Source: Noviherbaspirillum pedocola (lineage in GTDB: Bacteria > Pseudomonadota > Gammaproteobacteria > Burkholderiales > Burkholderiaceae_D). From it: DNA of 64,000 nucleotides. The stretch's first letter is position 1; each line of letters begins with the position of its first letter. Position numbers and translations under genes: made by a program. Below the pieces are notes generated by a model, which was not told where the DNA came from, ran no database searches, and saw only the letters and a list, made by a program, of their open reading frames with translations. Shown one piece after another: positions 22,312 through 30,778 of the stretch. The stretch lies in NCBI RefSeq assembly GCF_016632335.1, contig NZ_JAEPBG010000009.1:124001-188000 (forward strand). The letters are read 5' to 3'.

Positions 22312-22618
22312 TCGTTCTCTGATGCGATGCACCATTCATGTAAACCCTTAATCCATGTCGGATAAATCCCGCAAGTATCAAAAAGCATGCTGCGAACGCA
22401 AATAATGCATGTGCATCCGATGCATTAGGCAAGGACTTTGCATTGCTTATGGGAAATAATGTATTTCATTCCGCGAGGAAATTTTTTGCATCCATGCGGA
22501 AATATTCTTCACTGGACCAGGCTGAGCCACGGTGTGAACACAAGCGGAAGGAAATGCGGGGAGGGAAATCTCAATGCCGGCCGCGGCACCATCCACGGTG
22601 CCGGGACCGGCGCGGCGT
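22312..22618. other. Intergenic region with low GC
   Basis: AT-richer than its surroundings. It includes repeats of ATGCAT/TGCAT type around 22395-22445 and no frame with a plausible start and SD. It separates the small ORF from the end of phaB. No terminator was recognised for phaB. Confidence 0.4.
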
Positions 22619-23359
22619 TCAGAACATATGCTGACCGCCGTTGATGGCAATGTTGGCGCCGGTGAGGAAGGCGGCCTCGTCCGAGGCGAGATAGGCAACC
22701 AGACCGGCTACTTCCTCCGGCTTGCCCAGGCGTGCCATCGGAATCTGCGGAATGATCTTGGTGTCGAGCACTTCCTGCGGGATTGCCATCACCATTTTTG
22801 TCCCAATATAGCCCGGCGAAATGGTGTTCACCGTCACGCCACGCCGCGCCACCTCCAGCGCCAGCGCCTTGGTAAAGCCATGCATGCCGGCCTTGGCCGC
22901 CGAATAGTTGGTCTGCCCGAACGCGCCTTTCTGGCCATTGACCGAAGAGATATTGATGATGCGGCCCCAGCCGCGCTCGGTCATGCCATCGCACAGCGGC
23001 TTGGTCATGTTGAACACCGAGTCCAGGTTGGTGCGGATCACCGCATCCCAGGCGCTCTTGTCCATCTTCTTGAAGGTCGTGTCGCGCGTGATGCCGGCGT
23101 TGTTGACCAGGACATCGACCGGGCCGAGATCGGCTGTGATCTGCGCGATGCATGCCTGCGCTGAGTCGTAGTCGGCCACGTCGCACGGATAAGCGTGTAT
23201 GCGGTGGCCGCGGCGTTCCATGTCGGCCAGCCATTCCTGGCTGCGGGTATTGCTCGGCGAATGGGTGGTCGCCACGTCGAAGCCCAGCGCCGCCATTCTG
23301 GCGCAGATCGCTTCGCCGAGTCCGCCCATGCCGCCGGTAACAAGTGCAATGCGTGCCAT
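22619..23359 (-). CDS. phaB: Acetoacetyl-CoA reductase (PhaB-type SDR)
   Basis: NADPH-dependent reduction of acetoacetyl-CoA to (R)-3-hydroxybutyryl-CoA for polyhydroxybutyrate. The 246 residues show the Rossmann motif VTGGMGGLGEAI, NNAGITRD, the catalytic Ser in ISSVNGQKGAFGQ, YSAAK with the catalytic Tyr/Lys, and the C-terminus INGGQHMF. The SVNGQKG-FGQTNYS segment is typical of PhaB rather than FabG. The frame is open upstream to 23512, but ATG 23359 with AAGGAAAGGA just upstream is the right start. No phaA or phaC is nearby. Confidence 0.92.
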   Translation of the reverse strand: MARIALVTGGMGGLGEAICARMAALGFDVATTHSPSNTRSQEWLADMERRGHRIHAYPCDVADYDSAQACIAQITADLGPVDVLVNNAGITRDTTFKKMDKSAWDAVIRTNLDSVFNMTKPLCDGMTERGWGRIINISSVNGQKGAFGQTNYSAAKAGMHGFTKALALEVARRGVTVNTISPGYIGTKMVMAIPQEVLDTKIIPQIPMARLGKPEEVAGLVAYLASDEAAFLTGANIAINGGQHMF

Positions 23360-23508
23360 GATTTTTCCTTTCCTTAAAGGTCTTTTCGAAAATGGCGCTG
23401 TATCGCGCCTCCTGTCTGGCGCCCTGGTAAGGGCGTCCTCCTGCCGGGGGATGGCGGCAGGATCAAACATCAAGATCGCCGAAGCTGCGGTGACGCTTTT
23501 GGCCAGGC

Positions 23509-23943
23509 TCAAACGCGCTCAAGCTCCAGCAGGAACTGGATGTTGCGATCGGTCTTCACCACCCGCACCGAGCCGCGCACGGCGACCATGCCGCCATCGC
23601 GCGCGGCGATGCGCATCGGTAGCGGGCGGGTGGAATGGAAGCTGGCATAGGCGAGGTTGTAGCCCATGGTGCTGGCATGCAAGGGAAGCGAGGGCAGCAG
23701 GGCTTTCACCGGAATTCCGCAAACTTCATTGGGCAGCCGTTGCGCCAGTTCGGCAATGGCATTGCTGCAGCGCAGAATCGCGCCACGCATGTCGAGAAGA
23801 ATGGTGCCCAGGATGGCTCTTGCGCCATGGGCTGCGCTGGTGCTCGCGCTCGCTACTGCACATATGACGGCGATGTCCTTGCCGCTGGCGCTGCTACCAG
23901 CCTCGGCGCTGCCATGCTCGGCCGCGCGTACTGCCTGTTTCAT
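23509..23943 (-). CDS. Hypothetical protein with a PAS-like segment
   Basis: A 144-residue protein. After an Ala/Ser-rich N-terminus, GTILLDMRGAILRCSNAIAE resembles the opening strands of a PAS domain. The middle part is LPLHASTMGYNLAYASFHS, and the C-terminus (RGSVRVVKTDRNIQFLLELE) is strand-like. ATG 23943 is preferred over an in-frame TTG 12 codons upstream, with AGGAG nearby. It is transcribed toward phaB, 149 bp away. A regulatory role is only suggested by the PAS-like look. Confidence 0.55.
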   Translation of the reverse strand: MKQAVRAAEHGSAEAGSSASGKDIAVICAVASASTSAAHGARAILGTILLDMRGAILRCSNAIAELAQRLPNEVCGIPVKALLPSLPLHASTMGYNLAYASFHSTRPLPMRIAARDGGMVAVRGSVRVVKTDRNIQFLLELERV

Positions 23944-24239
23944 CAAACCCTGCTCCTGGAAATTCGGCGGCAATCGCAATGCGCTGCCATCGTTGTTGCT
24001 ATAAATGCAACGACATTATCGATGTCGCAGCGGTCTGCGCATATCGGCGAAATGCCAGACTTGTGTCACGAATCGTTGATAAATTGTTATAGGATTTTTC
24101 CGAATCCGGCTTAGCTTGCGTATTTGCGTTCCGCAATTCCTTGAGCGAACGACACTCCTACCGCTCTTTGTGCGGCTATCATTCGTCCCATCTGCATGCA
24201 GTACGTGTAGCCGCTTTCGTTTTTCCTCAGGAACTCTCA

Positions 24240-25346
24240 ATGCTCGGTCTTGATTTGCGTGTCGCAAGAATCGTCTGGACGGTTTTCGTCATCGCGTTGC
24301 TGTTATTCGTGATTTACTCCGTTCGGCAAACCGTGCTGGTCGTGACCTTTGCCATCTTCTTCAGCTACCTGGTCTATCCCTTGATCGAACTCGCGGAGCG
24401 CAGCCGCCCGGCACGGATTCCGCGCATGGTGTCGGTCGGCGCGGTGTTTGTGCTGGTGCTGCTGATCATCTCGATCGCCGGCAGCCTGTTCGGCGCGCAA
24501 ATTGCCGAAGAAGCGAGCGGGCTGAGTCAGCAGTTGCCCAAGCAGCTGGATGTGCAAAAGATGGCGGCGCATGTTCCGCTGCCGGAGTTTCTGCAGCCGC
24601 AGCGCGCCCGGATGGTCGGCTTCATCAATGAGCAGATACATTCCGGCACTTCGCAGGCGGTACCGTTCGCGCAGAAGTTCGGCTTGGGCGTCATGCATGC
24701 GGCGACCAACCTGATCTACCTGGTGCTGATCCCGATACTGAGCTTTCTGCTGATCAAGGAAGCGCCTGCCTGGCGCCGAGCGCTGCTGGCCTGGCTCGGG
24801 CGGCGCAGCAGCCCGAAATGGGCCGGCATCATCAGCGATCTCGACACGCTCATGGCCGGTTATGTCCGCGCGCTTCTGATCCTGTCGCTGGCGACCTTCG
24901 TCGTCTACAGCATTGTGTTTTCCCTGCTCGGCGTGCCCTATGCGCTGTTGCTCGGCGTGAGCGCCGGTCTCCTGGAAGTCATTCCCTTCGCCGGTCCGCT
25001 GATCGCAGCGGGCGTAGTGCTGGTGGTGTCCGGATTCAGCGGTTTCGCGCACCTGCTGTGGCTGGTACTGTTCATCGCGGCGTATCGCATCTTCCAGGAC
25101 TATGTGCTCAATCCCTACCTGATGAACAAGGGCCTGGAAGTCTCGCCGCTGCTGGTGATCATCGGCCTGCTGGCCGGCGATCAGCTCGGCGGGGTGGTCG
25201 GCATTTTCCTCGCGGTGCCGGTCATGGCGGCGATCAAGGTGATATTCACGCGTCTGAACGACACCCCGCCGGCACAGGTGGCTGCGGGCGACAGGGCGCT
25301 CGAGCGGAAAAACCAGGAATTGATGCGCAAAACGGGAGAGGGGTGA
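24240..25346 (+). CDS. AI-2E family transporter (PerM-like permease)
   Basis: A 368-residue inner-membrane protein with about eight transmembrane helices. The central soluble loop (about 110-165, LSQQLPKQLDVQKM) and the second half of packed helices (VPYALLLGVSAGLLEVIPFAGPL and YVLNPYLMNKGLEVSPL) are hallmarks of the family. Members have been linked to quorum-signal export or Na+/H+ antiport; the substrate here is unknown. The open frame begins at 24141, but ATG 24240 with CAGGAAC upstream fits the first helix. Confidence 0.88.
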   Translation: MLGLDLRVARIVWTVFVIALLLFVIYSVRQTVLVVTFAIFFSYLVYPLIELAERSRPARIPRMVSVGAVFVLVLLIISIAGSLFGAQIAEEASGLSQQLPKQLDVQKMAAHVPLPEFLQPQRARMVGFINEQIHSGTSQAVPFAQKFGLGVMHAATNLIYLVLIPILSFLLIKEAPAWRRALLAWLGRRSSPKWAGIISDLDTLMAGYVRALLILSLATFVVYSIVFSLLGVPYALLLGVSAGLLEVIPFAGPLIAAGVVLVVSGFSGFAHLLWLVLFIAAYRIFQDYVLNPYLMNKGLEVSPLLVIIGLLAGDQLGGVVGIFLAVPVMAAIKVIFTRLNDTPPAQVAAGDRALERKNQELMRKTGEG

Positions 25347-25475
25347 ATGCTGTCCACGGGCATGCGAAAAATCACGTGTATCGGAACGGCGCCGACAGCA
25401 ACATGCGCCATCGTCCTACCGCGCATGGCGACATTGTCCGACTGCGCGAGCTCATGCCTGCCCTTATGCTTTGAA

Positions 25476-25534
25476 CTGTCTCCTCCACTCCCCCAAGGAT
25501 GGATTCGGCCCGCCGGCAACGGCGGGCTTTTTTT
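25476..25534 (+). ncRNA. Putative small RNA 2 (anti-SD hairpin plus terminator)
   Basis: Paralogue of the unit at 21977-22035: CTGTCTCCTCCA at 25476, a variable 6-nt C-rich part, CAAGGATGGATTCG, then terminator stem GCCCGCCG/CGGCGGGC (25508-25527) and seven T. It is also 59 nt long. TATGCT (25465-25470) is a -10 element 5 bp upstream. UCCUCC pairs with GGA(U)GGA as in copy 1. It stands alone between the AI-2E permease gene and a small membrane-protein gene, in the same orientation as both, so readthrough from the permease gene is the alternative. Confidence 0.7.
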
Positions 25535-25596
25535 CTTTGCGGACGAACCCTGTCACGCTGAAGCAGCCTAATCCATGTCATTCACAGTGCCGATCC

Positions 25597-25974
25597 ATGG
25601 ATACCCATAACGCTCCCTGTGCTTTCCGACTGCTGATGCAACTGCGCGCCTTCTGGCGTCTGGCCATGCCGTTCTGGCTGTTTCGCGACGCCCACGGCGG
25701 CAGTGCCGAACAACGCATCGCCAACTATCGCTTCAACCGTTCGCTGCGCAATGTCCTGCCTTTCTATCTCGCCAAATGGGTGGGCATGTCCTTTTGCCTG
25801 ATGCAGATCATGCAACTGCTGTCGCGCCTCATGCTGCGTACCGAAGCCGGCGGCACCGAGCATTTGTGGGCCACGCTGGCGTGCATGAGCGCCGGCATCG
25901 GCTTTGCCTTTTCCTGCATCGTGATCCTGCTGCTGTCAGCGAGCTATCTGTACCTGAGCTGCGTGAAGCGCTAG
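25597..25974 (+). CDS. Small membrane protein, unknown
   Basis: A 125-residue protein: a basic, aromatic N-terminal third, then two predicted transmembrane helices (about 55-75, LAKWVGMSFCLMQIMQLLS, and 92-118, ACMSAGIGFAFSCIVILLL). ATG at 25597 has only a weak SD. No recognisable family. It converges on the Tat-type protein gene 10 bp downstream. Confidence 0.6.
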   Translation: MDTHNAPCAFRLLMQLRAFWRLAMPFWLFRDAHGGSAEQRIANYRFNRSLRNVLPFYLAKWVGMSFCLMQIMQLLSRLMLRTEAGGTEHLWATLACMSAGIGFAFSCIVILLLSASYLYLSCVKR

Positions 25975-25984
25975 CAATGCGGGT

Positions 25985-26578
25985 TCAGCCGGTCTGCACA
26001 TTGATGTGGTACAGCGCCCAGGGGCACAGGCCGAAACGCTGTTCGAGCGGGCGCGACTTCATCTCCGGATCGCGGTCGGCATCGAAGATTGCCCACAACG
26101 GTCCCAGTCCGCCGAGCGGCATCGGCGCCTCGTCCAGATGCGTGGCGACGATGAAGCGCATGCGGCGCGCATCGGCGCCGTCCAGCGTCACGCCATAGCC
26201 ATCGATGGCCCGCAGCAGCAGGCTGGTGCGCGCGCCGAGATCGGCGCCGGCGGCTTGCAGCACATCGGTCAGCAGCGGGCCCGTGAGTTGGTGCTGCTTG
26301 CCGTCGTATTCCAGTGTCGGCCGGATGGTGGTTTTGGGCAGGGCGGTCAGCTCGGCGAAATCGAAGGCATGTGCACGTTCGAAGGAAAGCTTCTGTTTTG
26401 CCATGAGCTGATCCAGCGCCGGATCGAGCGGGCCGCGATTGCCGTGCGTGATGTCGCCGGTCACGGTCAACAGGGTCGGACCGCGCCCGGCCGACGACTT
26501 GCTCCGCGGCGCGGCATGGGTGCGCGCGGAAAGGAGGGCAGTGGCGATACCGGTAGCGAGAAAGCGGCGTTTATTCAT
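25985..26578 (-). CDS. Exported molybdopterin-binding-domain-like protein
   Basis: A 197-residue precursor. The N-terminus NKRRFLATGIATALL fits a twin-arginine signal, with cleavage probably after THAA. The mature part resembles the small stand-alone proteins of the oxidoreductase molybdopterin-binding (SUOX-like) family: LLTVTGDITHGN, TGPLLTDVLQAAGA, IDGYGVTLDGADARR and the C-terminal GPLWAIFDADR...PWALYHINV. The cofactor-ligating Cys of true sulfite oxidases was not recognised, so cofactor binding and catalysis are uncertain. Confidence 0.7.
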   Translation of the reverse strand: MNKRRFLATGIATALLSARTHAAPRSKSSAGRGPTLLTVTGDITHGNRGPLDPALDQLMAKQKLSFERAHAFDFAELTALPKTTIRPTLEYDGKQHQLTGPLLTDVLQAAGADLGARTSLLLRAIDGYGVTLDGADARRMRFIVATHLDEAPMPLGGLGPLWAIFDADRDPEMKSRPLEQRFGLCPWALYHINVQTG

Positions 26579-26719
26579 TCTTGTGCCTTGTGGAAAGTCG
26601 GATGCGGCAGAGCATACACCGCGATGCGGTTTGCTCGCGCGCGGCGAGCAATCGCGCCGTCTGGCTTAAGATGCCCGGGCTGCGATCTTCGCACCGAATA
26701 ATCATTTAAAGGAGACATC

Positions 26720-27832
26720 ATGGCAGGTCCCCTCTCCGGCTTGAAAGTTATCGAAATGGCTGGTCTCGGCCCGGCACCATTCTGCGCCATGCTGCTGGCC
26801 GACATGGGCGCCGAGGTGCTGCGCATCGAACGCCCGGGAAAGGCCGATGTGACCGGCGCTTCGGGGCCGCATGACGTGCTGGCGCGCAATCGGACGTCGT
26901 TGGCGCTGGACTTGAAGCAGCCGGCGGCGATCGAAGCGCTGCTTGGCGCGGTCGACCGCGCCGACGCCATCATCGAAGGCTTTCGTCCGGGTGTGATGGA
27001 ACGCCTCGGTCTCGGACCGGAGCCCTGCCTGCAGCGCAATCCGCGCCTGGTGTACGGCCGCATGACCGGCTGGGGCCAGGACGGGCCGCTGGCCAAGGCG
27101 CCGGGCCATGACATCAACTACATCGCCATCAGCGGCGCGCTGCATGCGATCGGACGGCCAGGCGAGCCGCCGGTGGTGCCGTTGAATTACATCGGCGACT
27201 TTGGCGGCGGCGGCATGCTGCTTGCCTTCGGTCTGGTATGCGCCTTGCTCCAGGCAAAGGAGAGCGGACGAGGGCAGGTGGTCGATGCGGCGATGACCGA
27301 CGGTGCGGCGCTGCTGTCGGCAATGATGTACGGCATGAAGGCTGCCGGCGCGCTATCGAACCAGCGTGGCGAGAACTGGCTCGACGGCGGCGCGCATTTC
27401 TACGGCACCTATGCCTGCGCCGACGGCAAATATGTGGCGATCGGCTCGCTGGAGCCGCAGTTCTATGCGCGCCTGCTGCAGCTGGTCGGCGTTGATGAAA
27501 TCGAATTCGCCAGCCAGCATGATGCGCAATCCTGGCCACCGCTCAAGGCCAGGCTGGCCGAAGTCTTTCGCGGCAAGACACGCGATGAATGGTGCGCGCT
27601 GATGGAAGGCAGCGAGGCTTGCTTCGCGCCGGTGCTCGACTGGGACGAAGCGCCGCGCCATGCGCACAATGTCGCGCGTGGCACGTTCATCGACATCGCA
27701 GGTGTGACGCAGCCCGCGCCAGCGCCTCGCTTTTCGGCCACCCCTGCCGCCATGCCCGGGCCGGCGCGCTCAATTTCCACCGACCCGCTGCAATTCCTGG
27801 CCGCATGGAGCCACGGCAAAGCAGGCACATAA
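26720..27832 (+). CDS. Alpha-methylacyl-CoA racemase-type CaiB/BaiF CoA-transferase family protein
   Basis: A family III CoA-transferase fold protein of 370 residues. Three segments match the AMACR active site: GHDINYIA (His), [11 protein letters not shown] (Asp) and IGSLEPQFY (Glu). This favours epimerisation of 2-methylacyl-CoA over CoA transfer. AAAGGAGA at 26707-26714 supports the ATG at 26720. It is a single gene, divergent from the Tat protein gene. A role in branched-chain or methyl-branched lipid breakdown is inferred. Confidence 0.9.
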   Translation: MAGPLSGLKVIEMAGLGPAPFCAMLLADMGAEVLRIERPGKADVTGASGPHDVLARNRTSLALDLKQPAAIEALLGAVDRADAIIEGFRPGVMERLGLGPEPCLQRNPRLVYGRMTGWGQDGPLAKAPGHDINYIAISGALHAIGRPGEPPVVPLNYIGDFGGGGMLLAFGLVCALLQAKESGRGQVVDAAMTDGAALLSAMMYGMKAAGALSNQRGENWLDGGAHFYGTYACADGKYVAIGSLEPQFYARLLQLVGVDEIEFASQHDAQSWPPLKARLAEVFRGKTRDEWCALMEGSEACFAPVLDWDEAPRHAHNVARGTFIDIAGVTQPAPAPRFSATPAAMPGPARSISTDPLQFLAAWSHGKAGT

Positions 27833-27851
27833 GCAGCCAATTTCCGTTTCC

Positions 27852-27883
27852 CCTGCCGCGCGCCACAGTGCTTGCGCGGCAGG
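27852..27883 (+). terminator. Hairpin after the racemase gene
   Basis: CCTGCCGCGC (27852-27861) pairs with GCGCGGCAGG (27874-27883) across a 12-nt loop. It is followed by a pyrimidine-rich CTTCCTTCCTTTTCC rather than a clean T-run, so it is a probable but atypical terminator. Confidence 0.5.
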
Positions 27884-28134
27884 AACTTCCTTCCTTTTCC
27901 CGTCACTCAGGCGCCGCGTATGGTCTTCGGACCTTCGCCTGCGGCTGTTCCTTTCACTTCCTGGCACAGCCGGTCTTTCCCCGCCCGACAGGGCATTGCC
28001 GCAAAGACCTCGCGTACACATGACCGGCCGGCATGGCTTCTGCTCAGCGCGTGGGACTTTCGTGCGGGTTCGATGAGCCCGCCGCAGCGATGCCATTGGG
28101 CTTTGCTCGGCAAACACTCTCTCAGGCAAACATC
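27884..28134. other. Intergenic region before the lipoprotein gene
   Basis: The lipoprotein frame is open from 28033, but its N-terminal extension has no signal features. Nothing else was recognised. No clear promoter was seen. Confidence 0.35.
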
Positions 28135-29172
28135 ATGCATAACAAACCTTTTCGCGCATGGGCGACCGCGTTCTCGCTTGCATCCACTCTGGCGTTTTAT
28201 GGCTGCGGCGGCGGCGGTTCTGACAGCAACGCATCGTCCGGTTCCGGTTCTACGCCGGTGACTCCTACCCCGAGCGCACTGACCGGCATTACCGAAGCCA
28301 AGCATGTCAATGTAAGCGCGAACGCCTACGTCGGCGCCCAGTCACTGCTGGACGCGCCGGAGCAGAGTAGCGATCTGCTCGCCGGAGTCACGGTGGGCGG
28401 TGACGTGTTCAACGCCCCGCGCGCGACGATCAGTCTGCTCACGCTTGGCCTCGGCGGCGCCGCACCCCTGGTTTCCGGCGTCACTCAAAACGTGACTTGT
28501 CCGGGCGGCGGCAGCGCGCAGTTGGATGCGACGATGTCCAGTTCCAGCCAGGTCAAACCCGGCGACACCATCGCCGTCTCGGCCAATGACTGCGTCTCGG
28601 GCGGCGCCAGAATCAACGGCAGGATGTCGATCGTCGTGCAGCAGACCAGCGGCACATTGTCCGATGGCGTGCTGTCGATGAAGCTGGCCGTGCAATACCA
28701 GGGTTTCACGGTCGCGTTGAACTCGGGTTCACGCAATATCGATGGCGACATGCTGCTGACTTACCAGCGTGACGCCGCGGGAGCGCTGAGCTATGTCATC
28801 TCGGGCAATGCCCTGAGCATCGCCGAAACCGATAAAAGCGCACAGGTGGTGCAGCGCACGCTGCAGGGCTACTCGGGCACCATCAACAGCAGCGGCCTGA
28901 ACACCACCAGCACCGTGCAGGGCCGTCTGAGCGGCCAGACTGCCGCTGCCGGACAGTTCAGCGTCGACCTGAAAACGCTGCAGCCATTTGTCAATGACGG
29001 TTCCGGCAACGCGCCGAAATCAGGCGTCATGCTGGTCAGCGGCGCCGGCTCCACAGTGACGATGACGGCCGTCGATGCGCTGAATGTACGTTTGGACTAC
29101 AGCGCCAATGGCGATGGCGTGACCACCAAGTCCACGACCGTGACCTGGGATGCGCTGAAAAAAGCCATCTAG
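28135..29172 (+). CDS. Putative lipoprotein, unknown
   Basis: A 345-residue precursor. ATG 28135 begins a signal peptide (basic MHNKPFR, then an Ala/Leu core) ending LAFYGCGGGGSDSN. The Cys followed by a Gly run and a Ser/Thr/Pro linker is typical of betaproteobacterial lipoproteins, although FYGC deviates from the usual LSAC lipobox. The mature part is Ser/Thr/Gly-rich and strand-like, with one Cys pair (NVTCPG and ANDCVSGG) that may form a disulfide. No known domain. A strong hairpin follows the stop. Confidence 0.65.
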   Translation: MHNKPFRAWATAFSLASTLAFYGCGGGGSDSNASSGSGSTPVTPTPSALTGITEAKHVNVSANAYVGAQSLLDAPEQSSDLLAGVTVGGDVFNAPRATISLLTLGLGGAAPLVSGVTQNVTCPGGGSAQLDATMSSSSQVKPGDTIAVSANDCVSGGARINGRMSIVVQQTSGTLSDGVLSMKLAVQYQGFTVALNSGSRNIDGDMLLTYQRDAAGALSYVISGNALSIAETDKSAQVVQRTLQGYSGTINSSGLNTTSTVQGRLSGQTAAAGQFSVDLKTLQPFVNDGSGNAPKSGVMLVSGAGSTVTMTAVDALNVRLDYSANGDGVTTKSTTVTWDALKKAI

Positions 29173-29178
29173 CAAACC

Positions 29179-29208
29179 TTGCGGTGCCCGGCATGCTGGG
29201 CACCGCAA
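29179..29208. terminator. Hairpin after the lipoprotein gene
   Basis: TTGCGGTGCCC / GGGCACCGCAA, an 11-bp perfect stem with an 8-nt loop, 6 bp after the stop. No T-run follows, so it may protect mRNA ends or terminate weakly. Confidence 0.5.
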
Positions 29209-29440
29209 CAGCTCGCATGTCTTCCTTCCAGTCTGCCTGTCCACTGCGACATTCCACCTGCAGTACTTTGTCCTCCCGAGTTACCTTTCTGGACGCGATG
29301 ACGCGCTAGCCGCACAAGCACGTTTCTCCTTTCTTCCAGGCCGATGAATGTTCCTTGCGTCCGCGGCAGCATTCCGGCGCGATATGACTGACAGCAAGTC
29401 CCCGCCCGGCATGCGGTTTCATACAGGGAACAAATATCCA

Positions 29441-29488
29441 GTTCGATTGTCGAACGTCAATTCCAATATTTCTAGAAATCAATATACT
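29441..29488 (+). promoter_or_regulatory. Two palindromes and a -10 upstream of the binding-protein/kinase operon
   Basis: GTTCGA-TTG-TCGAAC (29441-29455) and ATTTCTAGAAAT (29468-29479) are perfect dyads lying just before TATACT (29483-29488). The second palindrome sits where RNA polymerase would contact the spacer. They are candidate operators for the transcript starting near 29495. No good -35 was seen, consistent with an activator-dependent promoter. Confidence 0.45.
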
Positions 29489-29563
29489 ATGGCCGCGCGG
29501 CTGCGGCCTCCTGACGTCAGCAAGGAAAGCGGTCGCCAATTCGACCCGTTTCTGGAAAAGGGC

Positions 29564-30778
29564 ATGGACCGATCATCGACATCACAAACGCGGCGCGATG
29601 CATTGCGCCGCATGGCAGCCCTGACCGCGGCCGCGACACTTCCTACACTGGCGCGCGCGGCCGACGACAAACCGGTGCTGATCGGGCTCGACGGCGAGTT
29701 CGGTCTGGACAACAGCACTTCCGCGCAAGCGGTCGAACTCGGCATGCGCGCTGCGATCGCCGAGATCAATGACGCCGGCGGCGTGCTCAACGGCCGGCCC
29801 CTGGAACTGGTGATCCGGGATCATCGTTCGATGCCCGCACGGGGCATTCGCAATATCCGTGAATTCGCTGCCATGGGCGACATGGTGGCCGTATTCGGCG
29901 GCCGGTTTTCGCCGGTCATCATCGAAGAATTGCCGACGCTGTTGCAGACCAACATGCCGTTCATCGCGGTCTGGTCGTCGGCTGACGCGATCGTCGACAA
30001 CGGCATGCAGCCGAACTACATCTTCCGCGTATCGCTGCGCGACAGCCTGGCGATGCCGCGCATGCTGAAAAGCGCCGAGAAACGCGGACTCAAGCGCGTC
30101 GGCTTGCTGCTCACGAACACTTCCTGGGGACGCAGCAGCCAGGCGGCAGCGGACCGCTATTCCAGCCAGCCGGGCGGGGTCAAGATCGTGCAGACCGCCT
30201 GGTACAACTGGCGCGATACCTCGCTGATCGCCGCCTACAACCGGCTGCGTCAGGCAGGCGCCGACGCCATCGTGCTGGTTGCCAACGATGACGAGGCAGC
30301 GATTCTGGTCAAGGAAATGGCCGCCTTGCCGGCCGCGCAGCGGCTGCCGATCATCAGCCACTGGGGCATCACCGGCGGCAACTTCGTCGCCCAGGCCGGC
30401 CCGGCCTTGCAGCAGGTCGACCTGACCGTGATTCAGACCTTCAGTTTCTTCGATGCCGACAAGCGCGCGCTGCAAGGTTTCATGCGGGCCGCGGCCATGG
30501 TCTCGCCGATACGCCATATCGAGCAGATCCAGTCGCCGGTCGGCGTTGCCCATGCCTATGACGCCACGCATCTGCTGGCGCGGGCGATACGCATTGCCGG
30601 CAGCGCCGAACGCGCCGCGGTGCGCGATGCGCTGGAAAACATACCGGACCATCGCGGCCTGGTACGGCGCTACCATCCGGCGTTTACCTCGACACGGCAT
30701 GAGGCGCTCGGTCCCGAACAGCTGCTCATGGCGCGCTTTCGCGCCGATGGCGTGCTGGTGCCGGCCAGGGAAGCCTGA
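29564..30778 (+). CDS. Periplasmic substrate-binding protein, Leu/Ile/Val-binding (Peripla_BP_6) type
   Basis: A 404-residue precursor. The N-terminus TRRDALRRMAALTAAATLPT has a paired-Arg, Tat-like signal ending ARAA. The mature protein begins KPVLIGLDGEFG and shows the LivJ-like layout: GMRAAIAEINDAGGVLNGRP, FGGRFSPVIIEELP, NYIFRVSLRDS and DATHLLARAI. The longer open frame from 29348 lacks signal features. Its TGA overlaps the ATG of the hybrid kinase, and no permease or ATPase genes adjoin it. It is therefore more likely the ligand sensor for that kinase than part of an ABC importer. Confidence 0.85.
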   Translation: MDRSSTSQTRRDALRRMAALTAAATLPTLARAADDKPVLIGLDGEFGLDNSTSAQAVELGMRAAIAEINDAGGVLNGRPLELVIRDHRSMPARGIRNIREFAAMGDMVAVFGGRFSPVIIEELPTLLQTNMPFIAVWSSADAIVDNGMQPNYIFRVSLRDSLAMPRMLKSAEKRGLKRVGLLLTNTSWGRSSQAAADRYSSQPGGVKIVQTAWYNWRDTSLIAAYNRLRQAGADAIVLVANDDEAAILVKEMAALPAAQRLPIISHWGITGGNFVAQAGPALQQVDLTVIQTFSFFDADKRALQGFMRAAAMVSPIRHIEQIQSPVGVAHAYDATHLLARAIRIAGSAERAAVRDALENIPDHRGLVRRYHPAFTSTRHEALGPEQLLMARFRADGVLVPAREA

